Under the pieces are notes generated by a model. It ran no database searches, was not told the origin of the DNA, and saw only the letters and a program-made list of their open reading frames with translations. The position numbers and the translations under genes are program-made. This document shows positions 26,172-35,873 of a DNA stretch of 64,000 bases, piece by piece. The DNA comes from CAVQAH01 sp963784195 (GTDB taxonomy: Bacteria; Acidobacteriota; Vicinamibacteria; Vicinamibacterales; 2-12-FULL-66-21): the NCBI GenBank assembly GCA_963784195.1, contig CAWARA010000020.1, positions 434,001-498,000 on the forward strand, given 5' to 3'. How positions within the stretch are numbered: position 1 is the stretch's first letter; every line of letters begins with the position of its first letter.

Positions 26172-26518
26172 CGGAGGGGACGGGGGAAACGGAACAAGCT
26201 TCAACTCGGAGAAACGGAGACACGGAGGCTTGGCCAGACATCAACGGTCACTGGAGGGTTCGCCGATGCCGCCGCGCTTGCGCGGCGAGCGATCGACCGA
26301 CAGCCCGTGGCCACAAGCCGCTGGTGAACGCAGAGGCGGCTTGTGGCCGCGGGCTGTCGGTCGATCGCTCGGCCCGGCCTGCGGCCGGGCCGGCATCGGC
26401 ACATGTCGGCGAATAGAAGTCCCCCTCCGTGCCCCCGTTTCTCCGAGTTGAAGCCTGTTCCGTGCCCTCCGTGACCTCCGTCCCCGTGCCCCGTTCCCGT
26501 GTCCCCCGTCCCCTCCCA
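26172..26518. repeat. Cloverleaf palindromic element, copy 2 (inner arms in reverse order)
   Basis: Outer arms: purine-rich CGGAGGGGACGG then GGAACAAGCTTCAACTCGG on the left, CCGAGTTGAAGCCTGTTCC and following pyrimidine tract on the right. Closing stem GCCGATGCCG (26262-26271) with CGGCATCGGC (26391-26400). First inner arm is CCGCCGCG/CGCGGCG (26269-26287) and the last is GGCCCGGCC/GGCCGGGCC (26371-26391), the opposite order to copies 1 and 3, so this copy is inverted. Central stem of 34 bp: 26288-26321 with 26336-26369, one wobble pair, loop 14 nt. The whole gap between two permease genes (26172-26565) is this element plus a C-rich tail. Confidence 0.88.
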
Positions 26519-26565
26519 ACCTCCCCAGCCGGAACTCATCCGACTCCCCACCCGTAAACACCTGC

Positions 26566-29079
26566 GTGCAAAGCATCCTCCGCGACCTGCGATTCGCCAC
26601 CAGGCTCCTGCGAAAGAACCCAGGGTTTACGGCTGTCGCTGTCCTCGTCCTCTCGCTGGGCATCGGGGCCAATACGGCGATCTTCAGCCTCGTGAATGCG
26701 ATGATGTTCCAGCCCATTTCAACGGACAGCGGTGGGATCGTCGGGGTCTACGCCAAAAACACTGTGACTCCGGACGACTATCGCTCCTTCTCCTGGCAGG
26801 AATACCAGCTGATACGCGAGGGGCGTCAGGTGTTTGCCGACACGTTCGCATTCACCATGACGATGCTCGGTGCGACGGAGGGGGACGCAACACGCCGATC
26901 GTTTTCGGCCATCGTCACGCGAAACTATTTCTCGACGCTGGGGGTACGGCTGGCCGCGGGCCGGACGTTCACCGAGGAAGAGGAGCGGCCCAACAGCAAC
27001 ATCAAGACCGTGATCGTCGGACACCAGTTCGCGAGACGCGCCGGGGTGGCCCCGGCGGAAGTGATCGGACGCACGACGCGGCTCAACGGCAACGACTTCA
27101 CGATCGTCGGCGTGACGCCGGAGGGCTTCACCGGCACGATGGCGCTCATCGCTCCTGAATTCTGGCTGCCCATCGGCGTCTATGGCGTCGCCTCGGACGA
27201 GATATTCGCCAGTGCCGATCGTCCGCGTTTTCCCGATCCCGCCAATCGCGCCCTGATGATCGTCGGCAAGTTGCGGGACGGACTCTCCGACAAGACTGCA
27301 GGCCCGAGCCTCGCGGTCCTCACCCAACAGCTGCGTCAAACCGACCCGGCAAACCAGGCTAACCACGAGTTGATGGTGCAGAAACTCCCGCGGCTCTCCG
27401 TGAGCACCGATCCGCGGGACGACTCCGAGCTGGGCACGCTGGCGATGCTGCTGATGGGCATGTCGGGGCTCGTGCTGCTGGTCGCGTGCCTGAACCTCGC
27501 GAACATGCTGCTGGCACGGGGGACCGTCCGCCGGAAGGAAGTCGCCGTCAGGCTGGCGCTGGGAAGCGGACGAAGCCGGCTCATTCGCCAGCTGCTGACC
27601 GAGAGTCTGCTGCTCGCGATCCTCGGTGGCGCGGCCGGTCTGCTTCTCGCGGTGTGGGGCACGCGGCTGCTCACCGCGACATTCCAAGCGGTGCTCCCCA
27701 TGGTCGTCACCGTCGATGTCACCCCGGATATCCGTGTCCTCGCGGCAACGATGGGGTTCGCGATCATTGCCACGGTCGTTGCCGGTCTTGGCCCGGCCTG
27801 GCGCGTCACCAGACCGGACGTGCTGCCCGATCTCAAGGAACAGCTCGCCGACTTCCGCGCTGGTCGCCGTCTTTCGATCCGGAACCTGCTGGTGGTCGGT
27901 CAGGTCGCCCTGTCCCTGGCGCTTCTGACGGCGGCTGGGCTTTTCATGCGCGGGGCGGTCAAGGCGGGCGTGGCCGATCCCGGGTTCTCACTCGAAGGCG
28001 GCCTGATTGCCGCGGTCGACCCGGCATTGGGCGGCTACGACCAGCCGCGTGGCCGGCTGGCGCTCGCGAACATCTTGCGGCAGGTCCGCAGCACCCCTGG
28101 CATCGCGTCGGCGAGTCTCGCCTCGATCGTGCCATTCGGCGAGTTCCAGACCGGCAAAATGGTGCAGCACGCGGGAACACCGCCAGCTGCCGAAGGCCAA
28201 AGGGCAGCGGGCGTTCAAGCCACCTTCACCGTTGTCGCAGCCGACTATTTCGAGACGCTGAAGCTGCCGGTACTGCGCGGGCGAGCCTTCTCGCCGGCTG
28301 AGGAAACATCCGCAGACGCAGCGCCCGTGGTCGTCATCAACGAACCACTCGCCCGCCGTCTGTTCGGCGAGGAGGATCCACTGGGCCGCCGGGTACAGCT
28401 CGCGAGAGAGGAAAAGGAGCAGCAGATCGAGTACGAAGTGGTCGGCGTCGCCGCTGGCGTTCGGCACGATCTATTCGAGAAGGCGCCGAGCCCGCACATC
28501 TACGTTCCGTTCGGATCGCACTATCAGGGCAACGTGACCCTGCACGCGCGTGTCGCCACGGGGATGGACGAGGCCACGATGCTCGAAGCGCTCCGCCGTC
28601 AGATACGCGCCGCGGATCAAGGCGTGCCCATCATGAACGTGAAAACGCTGGTGCAGCACCGCGACAGCAGCATCATGCTGTGGGCGGTGAACACGGGTGC
28701 ACGGCTCTTCTCGGTGTTCGGCCTCGTCGCGCTGCTGCTGGCCGTGATCGGGATCTACGGCGTCAAGTCCTACGTCGTGTCACGACGCACGCGCGAGATC
28801 GGCATCAGGATGGCTCTCGGCGCCACGCGGCAGGACGTGTTGAGGCTGGTGATGCGGGAGGGCCTGATGCTGACGCTGGCGGGGCTAGCCGTGGGAACGG
28901 TCCTGTCCTACGGCGTCGCCCAGGCTGTGAGCGGCATGCTCTATCAAGTGAGCGCGCTCGATCCGCTCGTCTTCACGTTTTCGCCGCTCGTGCTCGGGAT
29001 CGCGTCGATGGTCGCATCGTGGGTTCCGGCACGCCGTGCGACACGAGTGCTTCCTTTGAACGCGCTGCGGACGGACTGA
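26566..29079 (+). CDS. ADOP-type MacB/FtsX-like permease
   Basis: 837 residues from GTG 26566 (next bases encode QSILRDLRFATRLLRKNPGF, the family N-terminus, so the start is well placed). Same duplicated order as its neighbours: helix with LVLSLGIGANTAIFSLVNA, periplasmic core, FtsX block (VLLVACLNLANMLLARGTVRR), linker (LLVVGQVALSLALLTAAGLF), second core, FtsX block (TREIGIRMALGATRQDVLRL), C-terminus RATRVLPLNALRTD. It is the most divergent of the three plus-strand paralogues in its first periplasmic core, which has an EEEERPNSN insertion. No ATP-binding subunit is near. Intact. Confidence 0.9.
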   Translation: MQSILRDLRFATRLLRKNPGFTAVAVLVLSLGIGANTAIFSLVNAMMFQPISTDSGGIVGVYAKNTVTPDDYRSFSWQEYQLIREGRQVFADTFAFTMTMLGATEGDATRRSFSAIVTRNYFSTLGVRLAAGRTFTEEEERPNSNIKTVIVGHQFARRAGVAPAEVIGRTTRLNGNDFTIVGVTPEGFTGTMALIAPEFWLPIGVYGVASDEIFASADRPRFPDPANRALMIVGKLRDGLSDKTAGPSLAVLTQQLRQTDPANQANHELMVQKLPRLSVSTDPRDDSELGTLAMLLMGMSGLVLLVACLNLANMLLARGTVRRKEVAVRLALGSGRSRLIRQLLTESLLLAILGGAAGLLLAVWGTRLLTATFQAVLPMVVTVDVTPDIRVLAATMGFAIIATVVAGLGPAWRVTRPDVLPDLKEQLADFRAGRRLSIRNLLVVGQVALSLALLTAAGLFMRGAVKAGVADPGFSLEGGLIAAVDPALGGYDQPRGRLALANILRQVRSTPGIASASLASIVPFGEFQTGKMVQHAGTPPAAEGQRAAGVQATFTVVAADYFETLKLPVLRGRAFSPAEETSADAAPVVVINEPLARRLFGEEDPLGRRVQLAREEKEQQIEYEVVGVAAGVRHDLFEKAPSPHIYVPFGSHYQGNVTLHARVATGMDEATMLEALRRQIRAADQGVPIMNVKTLVQHRDSSIMLWAVNTGARLFSVFGLVALLLAVIGIYGVKSYVVSRRTREIGIRMALGATRQDVLRLVMREGLMLTLAGLAVGTVLSYGVAQAVSGMLYQVSALDPLVFTFSPLVLGIASMVASWVPARRATRVLPLNALRTD

Positions 29080-29091
29080 CGCCTGGGTCCG

Positions 29092-29160
29092 GCTGACTTG
29101 TCCGCCGTACGCTATTTCCGATAGGCGGACTTGTCCGCCGTAGCTTTAGCGAAGGCGGAA
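29092..29160. repeat. GGCGGACTTGTCCGCC hairpin repeat (REP-like)
   Basis: GACTTGTCCGCCGTA occurs twice (about 29094 and 29128). GGCGGAC-TT-GTCCGCC (29124-29139) is a perfect 7-bp hairpin, and TCCGCC (29134-29139) can alternatively pair with GGCGGA (29154-29159) across GTAGCTTTAGCGAA. It lies in the gap between the third plus-strand ADOP gene and the TonB-receptor-like gene and may act as a terminator or processing signal. A short T run follows at 29169-29174. Confidence 0.75.
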
Positions 29161-29206
29161 GCCGGTCATTTTTTTGCTACGGACCGCCGCTGGAGTATCG
29201 TCTGGT

Positions 29207-31726
29207 ATGCTCCAGCGGCATCCGATGCCTGCTCGAACCGCTTCAACGATCAGCTTTGTGAATCCTTCGCTGGCGATAGCGCTGGCATTGGTTTTCTGCC
29301 TGGGACAGAGCCTGGCGGTGGCCTCGCCCTCGCACGTCGCAGAACCACAGGACGCGCAAGCAGGTCGGGTCGTCGCAACGGTGACGGTGCTGGAAGGCAC
29401 CGTGCGTATGCCTGTCGTGACGGTCGAGCTGCGCGCGGTGGGCGACCCGACCGTACTGGCCAAGACTGTCACTGACGGTGCCGGTCAGGCGACGTTTCCT
29501 GATATCCCCCCAGGCCGGTATGTCGTTCAGGCGAGCGGCAGCAGCCTGATGACCACCGAGTCAGCCCCCTTCGAGGTCCGTGCTGGCGCTGTCGCCCAGG
29601 TGTTGCTGGATGTGCGACTGACCTACGTCCCGCCCAGCGTCGAGGTCCGCCCCCCCAACAGCTCGCCGACGAACAGCGTTCAGCCGGTCTCGACGAGCGA
29701 CATGATCTCGGGGACGATCATGGATCTCGCTCCCCTCGAGGGTGACGATTTTCAAAGCCTCCTCCCGCTTCTCCCTGGTGTGGTTCGTGGCCCGGACGGC
29801 CGGCTGCGCGTAAAGGGCGGACAGCCAACTCAGGGCGCTCTCCAGATCAGCAGTGCCAGCCTCGTCGATCCGTCCACCGGGGATTTCGATCTAGACATCC
29901 CCGGACAGAGCATCGAATCAGTCGAGGTGCTCGCGAACCCGTTCGCGGCAGAATACGGGCGTTTCTCGACAAGCGTCACGCAGATCCGAACCAAGCGAGG
30001 GACCAATGAGTGGGAGATCAAACCGGGCGGTCTGATGCCGCGGTTCCGAAAGGGATTTTCGGCAATTCGCGGTTTCGAACCGAAGTTCTCCATTCGCGGT
30101 CCCATCAAGCAAGACCGGATCTTCTTCTCCCAGGATTTCCAATTCAGGTACGTCAACACACCGGTGAAGAGCCTGCCGGACGAGCCGGTTATGACGCTGA
30201 GGAGCTTTGACTCGTTCACCCGCATCGACAGCGTGCTCTCGAGTCGTCATACGCTCGGGGGCGGTGTCGTGCTCTTTCCACGCGAGGTCGAGCGCATCGG
30301 CATGAGCACGTTCCGGCCGCCGGAGGTCAACCCCGATCTCAATCAGAGCGGGCTGTCGTTCGGCGGCGTGGATCGGTTCGCAATTGCGCCGGACATCGTC
30401 CTGGAGTCCACGCTGGCAGCCCGTTTCTTCGAGCTGAACGTGAACACCGACGGGCGGTTGCCGATGGTGTTCGCTCCGGAAACACAAAGCGGCAGCTTCT
30501 ATAACGACCAGGAACGCGAGGTCCATAGCATCCAGCTGGTCGAGGCGCTCAGCTTCTCGCGCGATCAATGGCGCGGACAGCATGTGTTCAAGGTCGGACT
30601 CGACCTGCAGGTGTCTGGCTACAGCGGGTTCAGCACGAGCCGTCCGGTAGAGGTCCGGCGTATCGATGGCTCGCTGGCGGAGCAGACGACGTTCGGGGAG
30701 ACGTCGTTTCAGGAGGTCAACGCCACAGAGTTCGCGGTTTACGCCCAGGACCGGTGGCGTATGGGACCACGTGTGACCTTCGAGCTGGGCATGCGCTTCG
30801 ACCGTGATTCGGTGGTCGAGCGCGTGAACTGGTCACCTCGCGCCGGCGTTTCGATCAGCGTCCTGCCTGAGGGCGAAGGGATCCTGCGCGGCGGTTTCGG
30901 GAAGTTCGCGCAACGGACACCCCTGAACATCGGGTCGAACGATTCGTTCGAGCCGCGAACCGTCACGAGATTCGGGCCGGACGGCACGCCGCTCGGGCCG
31001 CCGATTACGTTCGTCAACGTGACTACCCCGGACTTGAGGACGCCCGAAGCGCTCGTCGGCAACATCGAGTGGAACCAGCGGTTCGGCCGGCGCATGCTCT
31101 TCAAGACGAACTTCCTGCACCGCCAGGGCTCGCACGAGTACATCATTCAGCCGGATCCGGTCAGTGGGCTCATCGAGCTCTCGAGCGACGGAGCGTCCCG
31201 CTACTGGGAGTTCGAGCTCACAGGACGATACCTGGGGGGCGAACGCCGGGACATCACGGTGTCCTATGTCCGCTCGCACGCCGTCGCCGATCTGAACAAC
31301 TACGACCAGTTTTACGGAAACTTGCGCAACCCGATCATCCGCGGCAACGAGAGAAACCTCACGTCGACCGACGTCCCCAACCGGCTGCTCGTGCGCGGCA
31401 ACATCGGGTTGCCAGGCAAGTGGGATTTCTCCCCCGTGTTCGAGTTCCGGTCGGGCTTCCCGTGGTCGGCCGTCGACGAATTTCTGGACTTCGTCGGTCC
31501 GCGGAATCGAACCGACCGGCTGCCGACGGTCAGCACGCTCGACTTCTCGATCTCGCGGCCCTGGCACTTCAAAAAGTATCGCTTTCGCGCCGGTCTCAAG
31601 GTCTACAACATCTTTGGCGCGTCCGCGGATCGCGACGTGCAGAACAATCTGACGTCGCCCAACTACGGACAGTTCTACAATCCGATCGAACGATCCATCG
31701 GGTTCGTGTTCGGATCGGCCAGGTAG
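29207..31726 (+). CDS. TonB-dependent receptor-like outer-membrane protein with carboxypeptidase-regulatory N-domain
   Basis: About 839 residues from ATG 29207 (ATG 29225 is also possible); the frame open to TTG 29174 adds only 11 residues. A signal peptide precedes a beta-sandwich of the carboxypeptidase regulatory type (TVELRAVGDPT ... FPDIPPGRYVVQASG), a plug-like region (DFQSLLPLLPGVVRGPDGRLRV, QSIESVEVLANPFAAEYG) and a long beta-barrel with many aromatic strand ends, closing with IERSIGFVFGSAR. This is the oar/TonB receptor-like design abundant in Acidobacteria. A TonB box was not clearly seen. The C-terminus lacks the classical terminal phenylalanine. Ligand unknown. Confidence 0.85.
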   Translation: MLQRHPMPARTASTISFVNPSLAIALALVFCLGQSLAVASPSHVAEPQDAQAGRVVATVTVLEGTVRMPVVTVELRAVGDPTVLAKTVTDGAGQATFPDIPPGRYVVQASGSSLMTTESAPFEVRAGAVAQVLLDVRLTYVPPSVEVRPPNSSPTNSVQPVSTSDMISGTIMDLAPLEGDDFQSLLPLLPGVVRGPDGRLRVKGGQPTQGALQISSASLVDPSTGDFDLDIPGQSIESVEVLANPFAAEYGRFSTSVTQIRTKRGTNEWEIKPGGLMPRFRKGFSAIRGFEPKFSIRGPIKQDRIFFSQDFQFRYVNTPVKSLPDEPVMTLRSFDSFTRIDSVLSSRHTLGGGVVLFPREVERIGMSTFRPPEVNPDLNQSGLSFGGVDRFAIAPDIVLESTLAARFFELNVNTDGRLPMVFAPETQSGSFYNDQEREVHSIQLVEALSFSRDQWRGQHVFKVGLDLQVSGYSGFSTSRPVEVRRIDGSLAEQTTFGETSFQEVNATEFAVYAQDRWRMGPRVTFELGMRFDRDSVVERVNWSPRAGVSISVLPEGEGILRGGFGKFAQRTPLNIGSNDSFEPRTVTRFGPDGTPLGPPITFVNVTTPDLRTPEALVGNIEWNQRFGRRMLFKTNFLHRQGSHEYIIQPDPVSGLIELSSDGASRYWEFELTGRYLGGERRDITVSYVRSHAVADLNNYDQFYGNLRNPIIRGNERNLTSTDVPNRLLVRGNIGLPGKWDFSPVFEFRSGFPWSAVDEFLDFVGPRNRTDRLPTVSTLDFSISRPWHFKKYRFRAGLKVYNIFGASADRDVQNNLTSPNYGQFYNPIERSIGFVFGSAR

Positions 31727-31776
31727 GCAGCCGGCAGCATGCCGAAGGAAGCACGACGTCAACTCCTCCATCCAGC

Positions 31777-32910
31777 GTGCCCCTGCGCTCCCATCGACCG
31801 GTATTTCTGATCGCCGCTGCCCTGGCGGTCCTTTCGCTGACTGCCGGCGGCCGCATCACGCGCGCCATGCCGGACTTCGAGGTCTACTGGACCGCGGCCG
31901 ATCGGGCTCGCGGGGCCGCACCGTTGTACCGCGTCGAGGACGGCCACTATCAGTTCAAATACCTGCCGGCATTTGCCGTCCTCGCGATTCCCGTCAGCCT
32001 GCTCCCGGTCGGCTACGCCAAGGTCTTGTGGTTCTCCGTGTCGGCCGTCCTGATCGTCGGGCTCATCACCATCAGCATTCACCTCTTACCCGAGCGCCGG
32101 CGGCCGCTGTGGATGCTCGCGGCCGCGGCGGTCATCGCCATGGCCAAGTTCTTCGGCCACGAGTTGATCCTCGGTCAGGTCAACCTGCTCTTCGGCGTGG
32201 TCGCCACGAGTGCGCTGCTGGCCCTGCGAACTCAACGCGACGATGCTGCAGGGGTCCTGGTTGCGCTGGCTGTCGTCGTCAAGCCGTACGCAGTGCTGTT
32301 TCTGCCCTGGCTGGCGGCGGGCAGGCGACGGGCGTTTCTTACGGCTACAGCCTCGGTGATCGCCACCATTGCGTTGCCAGCCGTTGTCTATGGAGCGGCC
32401 TCCACCATTGACCTGCACCTGCAGTGGTGGCACGCCGTCCGCGACTCCACTGCTCCCAACCTGTTGAATCAGGACAACGTGTCGATCGCGGCGATGTATA
32501 CGAAATGGCTGGGCCCTGGAACGCTGGCGGCGCGTCTGGCGGCGATCACCGGCGCCGTCCTGATCGCGGTTGCCGCATTCGTGTGGATGCGACGCGGGGG
32601 AACGGATTTCCCGGAAGGCCTCGAGGGAGCCCTGCTGCTCACGCTGATTCCACTTCTATCGCCGCAGGGTTGGGACTACGTCTTCCTGATCTCTACGCCG
32701 GCGATCGTCTTCGTGGTGAACTACGCCGATCGTCTCCCCCCCGTGTTGCGGATCGGTGCCATCGCGGCCATTGCGGCGATCGGCTTGAGTCTGTTCGACG
32801 TCATGGGGCGGGCGAACTACGCGGCGTTCATGTCCTGGTCGGCCATAACCATCTGTTACCTAATCGTGATCGCGGCGCTTGTCAGCCTGCGTGTTCGCGG
32901 GGTCGCCTGA
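31777..32910 (+). CDS. GT87/DUF2029-type membrane glycosyltransferase
   Basis: About 377 residues, probable GTG start at 31777, 50 bases after the receptor stop; no strong ribosome-binding site was seen and the frame is open further upstream. The N-terminal loop after the first helix has the GT-C acidic motif (MPDFEVYWTAADRARGAAPLY), and FKYLPAFAVLAIPVSLLP plus ELILGQVNLLFGVV are the standard conserved segments of the polyprenyl-phosphate-mannose type GT87 family. About nine or ten membrane helices follow. It would transfer a sugar from a lipid-phosphate donor on the periplasmic face. 12 bases precede the next gene. Confidence 0.82.
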   Translation: MPLRSHRPVFLIAAALAVLSLTAGGRITRAMPDFEVYWTAADRARGAAPLYRVEDGHYQFKYLPAFAVLAIPVSLLPVGYAKVLWFSVSAVLIVGLITISIHLLPERRRPLWMLAAAAVIAMAKFFGHELILGQVNLLFGVVATSALLALRTQRDDAAGVLVALAVVVKPYAVLFLPWLAAGRRRAFLTATASVIATIALPAVVYGAASTIDLHLQWWHAVRDSTAPNLLNQDNVSIAAMYTKWLGPGTLAARLAAITGAVLIAVAAFVWMRRGGTDFPEGLEGALLLTLIPLLSPQGWDYVFLISTPAIVFVVNYADRLPPVLRIGAIAAIAAIGLSLFDVMGRANYAAFMSWSAITICYLIVIAALVSLRVRGVA

Positions 32911-32922
32911 TATCATTCCGTC

Positions 32923-35506
32923 ATGATCTGGACCGCGATCGCGCTGTTAGTTGTTACGGCGGCCACCGCGTCCTCCGCCATGTTTCCTCCATCAACAGCC
33001 GATGCACCTCCGGGGCCGGGAATTCCGCTGACGCTGGCCGAAGATCGCGCACGGCGGGTCAGCAATCTCCGGTACGACCTCAAGCTGACGATTCCGCAGT
33101 CCCAGTCCGATCGGCTGCGCGGAACCATCATCGTCCGGTTCGCCTTGTCCGACGCATCACGAGCGGTGTCGCTCGACTTCGCTCCCGCCGACGGCGTAGC
33201 AGCAACCCGGGTCGCCGGCAGCGCCGTCACCCTGCAGCGTGTGCCGGATCACGTGATCGTTCCGCCTGAGCATCTGCGAAACGGGGACAACGAGATCGCG
33301 CTTGGATTTCGTTGCAGGCGACGCGTCACTGAACCGGAACCCGGAATTCCTCTATTCGCTCTTCGTTCCTGCCCGTGCCCATCTGGCGATTCCGTGCTTC
33401 GATCAACCGGACCTGAAGGCACAATGGACGCTCGAGCTCGACATTCCGAGCGCCTGGCAGGCGGTCAGCAACGGCGCAGAGGTCGAACGAAGCGAGGATT
33501 CCGGACGAGTCCGGCTGCGATATGCGGAGACGCAACCGCTGCCAACGTATTTGTTCGCGTTCGCAGCTGGACGATTCCAGGTCGAGACGGGTGAGCGGCA
33601 CGGCCGTACGTTTCGCATGCTCCATCGCGAAACGGACGCGGAAAAGGTCGCCAGGAACCGCGACAAGGTCTTCGACCTCCACGACGCCGCGTTGCAGTGG
33701 CTCGAACGCTACACGGGCATCCCGTATCCGTGGGGCAAGTTCGACTTTCTCCTCGTGCCGTCCTTTCAGTTCGGCGGGATGGAGCATGCCGGATCGATCT
33801 TCTACAACGCGTCGGCTCTATTGCTCGATCCTTCAGCGACGCAGAACCAGCACCTCGGCCGCGCCAGCCTGATCGCTCATGAAACCGCGCACATGTGGTT
33901 CGGCGATCTCGTCACGATGCGCTGGTTCAACGACGTCTGGATGAAGGAAGTCTTCGCCAACTTCATGGCGGCGAAGATCGTCAATCCCTCGTTCCCCGAG
34001 CTCAATCACGATCTGCGTTTCCTCTTCGCCCACTACCCCACCGCGTACGATACGGATCGAACGCCAGGCACGAATGCGATCCGGCAGCGGCTCGACAACC
34101 TCAACGAGGCCGGCTCGTTGTACGGCGCCATCATTTATCAAAAGGCGCCGATCGTCATGCGTCAGCTCGAGGGGATTCTCGGCGAAACGACCTTCCGTGA
34201 TGGTTTGCAGGAATACCTGAAAAAGTACAGCTTCTCCAATGCCACATGGGCGGATCTCGTCTCCATCCTGGACGCCCGCACGCCCGAGGATCTGGCAGCC
34301 TGGAGCAGGGCGTGGGTCGAAGAAGCCGGACGGCCGATCATCACGACGGAGCTGAAGGTCTCCGGCGGGCGCATTGCCGAGCTGGCATTCCTCCAGCGGG
34401 ATCCGTATCCACGTCGCGGACTGATCTGGAACCAGCGTTTGCAGATCGCCGTCAGCCAGCCCGACGGCGTGCGCACGCTCGCGGTGCGAATGAACGGTCA
34501 GCGTACCGTCGTCCCGGAGGCCGCGGGTCTCGCGGCCCCTGGCTTCGTCCTGCCTACGGGCGGCGGTATCGGTTACGGCGGTTTCGTGCTCGACTCAGCC
34601 TCGATTGCCGATCTGATGACGCATCTCTCGAGCCTTCAGGATCCGCTGACGCGCGGCGCAGCCTGGGTGACGATCTGGGAACAGATGCTGGATGGAAGGG
34701 TCCAGCCGCAGGCTTTTCTCGATCTCGTCGTTCGATCGTTGCCTCGAGAGACCGACGAACAGAACATCCAGAGAATCCTGAACTATACGCAGCAAGCGTA
34801 CTGGCGGTTCCTGAGCGCTGAGGCGCGCGGCCGTGTGACGCCGACGCTGGAGACCATCCTCAAAAATGGCCTCGAGTCCGCGTCCTCCTCCAGCCTGAAA
34901 TCCGCATGGTTCTCGGCGGTTCGCGATACCGCCACGTCCCGGCCAATGCTCGAGTGGTTGGAGAGTGTGTGGGAGAAAAAGCTGGAAGTGCCAGGGCTGA
35001 CACTCGCTGAGCCGGACTTCATCTCTCTGGCCCTCGAGCTCGCCGTCCGTGAGGTCCCGCGATGGAGCGAGATCCTCGACGAGCAGACGCGCCGCATCCA
35101 GAATCCGGACCGCAAGGCGCGATTCGAATTCGTGCGGCCCGCGCTGTCACCCGATCAGGCGGTGCGCGACGCGTTCTTCGAAAGCTTGAAAGACGTTGGC
35201 AATCGACGGCGGGAACCGTGGGTCCTCGAGGCGGTCGCGTATCTGCACCATCCGCTGCGCGCAGCGTCGGCTGAGAAGTACATTCCGGCCAGCCTCGGAT
35301 TGCTCCAGGAGATCCAGCGCACCGGTGACATCTTCTTTCCGCGGCGCTGGACTGACGCGACGCTCGGCGGGCACAATTCGCCGCGCGCCGCGGTAATGGT
35401 CAAGACGTTCCTCGACGCCCTGCCTGCCAGCTACCCGGATCGACTCCGCAGGGTGGTCCTCTCCTCGTCGGACGACCTGTTCCGCGCGACCGGAGTCGCG
35501 CGGTGA
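32923..35506 (+). CDS. M1 family metallo-aminopeptidase, exported (frameshifted)
   Basis: About 860 residues from ATG 32923 with signal peptide (IALLVVTAATASSA). The N-terminal beta-saddle is in one frame to about 33302, then an extra T at 33302-33303 shifts the frame; joined text reads EIALDFVAGDASLNRNPEFLYSLF. The catalytic domain shows the exopeptidase motif as GGMEH (normally GAMEN) and the zinc site HETAH at codons from 33878 with the third ligand glutamate 19 residues on (WFNDVWMKEVFAN). The C-terminal ~300 residues are the alpha-helical ERAP1-like domain. It removes N-terminal residues from peptides, here probably in the periplasm. The M-E-H in place of M-E-N is a known tolerated change but could alter specificity. 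Confidence 0.87.
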
Positions 35507-35566
35507 CATCGCCGATCCGCACGGGACGCAAATCACCGCGGATCAAACGCCACAGGTGTTTGACGA

Positions 35567-35662
35567 CTACGCTGTCTGCTGCTTCTTGCGCTGGCTGCGA
35601 CGACGCACGAACAGGATACCGACGACGCCGACGAGAATCGCTGAAATTGCGAACATGTACAT
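35567..35662 (-). CDS. Small single-pass membrane protein (31 residues)
   Basis: Too short for routine calling, but a GGAGG (35666-35670) lies upstream with ideal spacing to ATG 35656 (nine bases) and close spacing to ATG 35662. The peptide is a hydrophobic helix (MFAISAILVGVVGILFV) followed by a strongly basic tail (RRRSQRKKQQ), ending TAG. The positive-inside rule puts the C-terminus in the cytoplasm. It is the only gene-like feature on its strand between the M1 peptidase stop and the asparaginase start (35507-35873). No family recognised; it resembles the class of tiny membrane regulators in general shape only. Confidence 0.6.
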   Translation of the reverse strand: MYMFAISAILVGVVGILFVRRRSQRKKQQTA

Positions 35663-35809
35663 TGACCTCCAGAGCGTTGAGGATGGCAAGTCAGGTGCCG
35701 AAAGTGAAAGGCGCGCGCGGCCTCGGAGCTAACTAGTGCTTCCGGCGCGGCTTACCTCAACCGATCGTGACGCCGCAGCGCGCGTCATCCATCTCGCTGG
35801 TTATAGTCG

Positions 35810-35830
35810 GGCCCACAGAAATGGTGGGCC
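35810..35830. other. 7-bp perfect hairpin in the asparaginase leader
   Basis: GGCCCAC-AGAAATG-GTGGGCC, 44 bases upstream of the asparaginase-like start codon. There is no T run after it, so it is more likely an mRNA leader hairpin or chance structure than a terminator for the upstream genes. Confidence 0.4.
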
Positions 35831-35873
35831 GGATTGCAGATTTGCCGCCGGCGATGTACCAAGACTGCACACA

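Noticed and set aside
29174..29206. TTG 29174 as the start of the TonB-receptor-like gene
   Set aside because: It would add only 11 residues from a T-rich hairpin flank; ATG 29207 begins a proper signal-peptide region.
35503..35736. 77-residue plus-strand frame after the M1 peptidase
   Set aside because: Arg/Cys-rich text with no conserved pattern; the opposite strand carries a better small gene with a ribosome-binding site.
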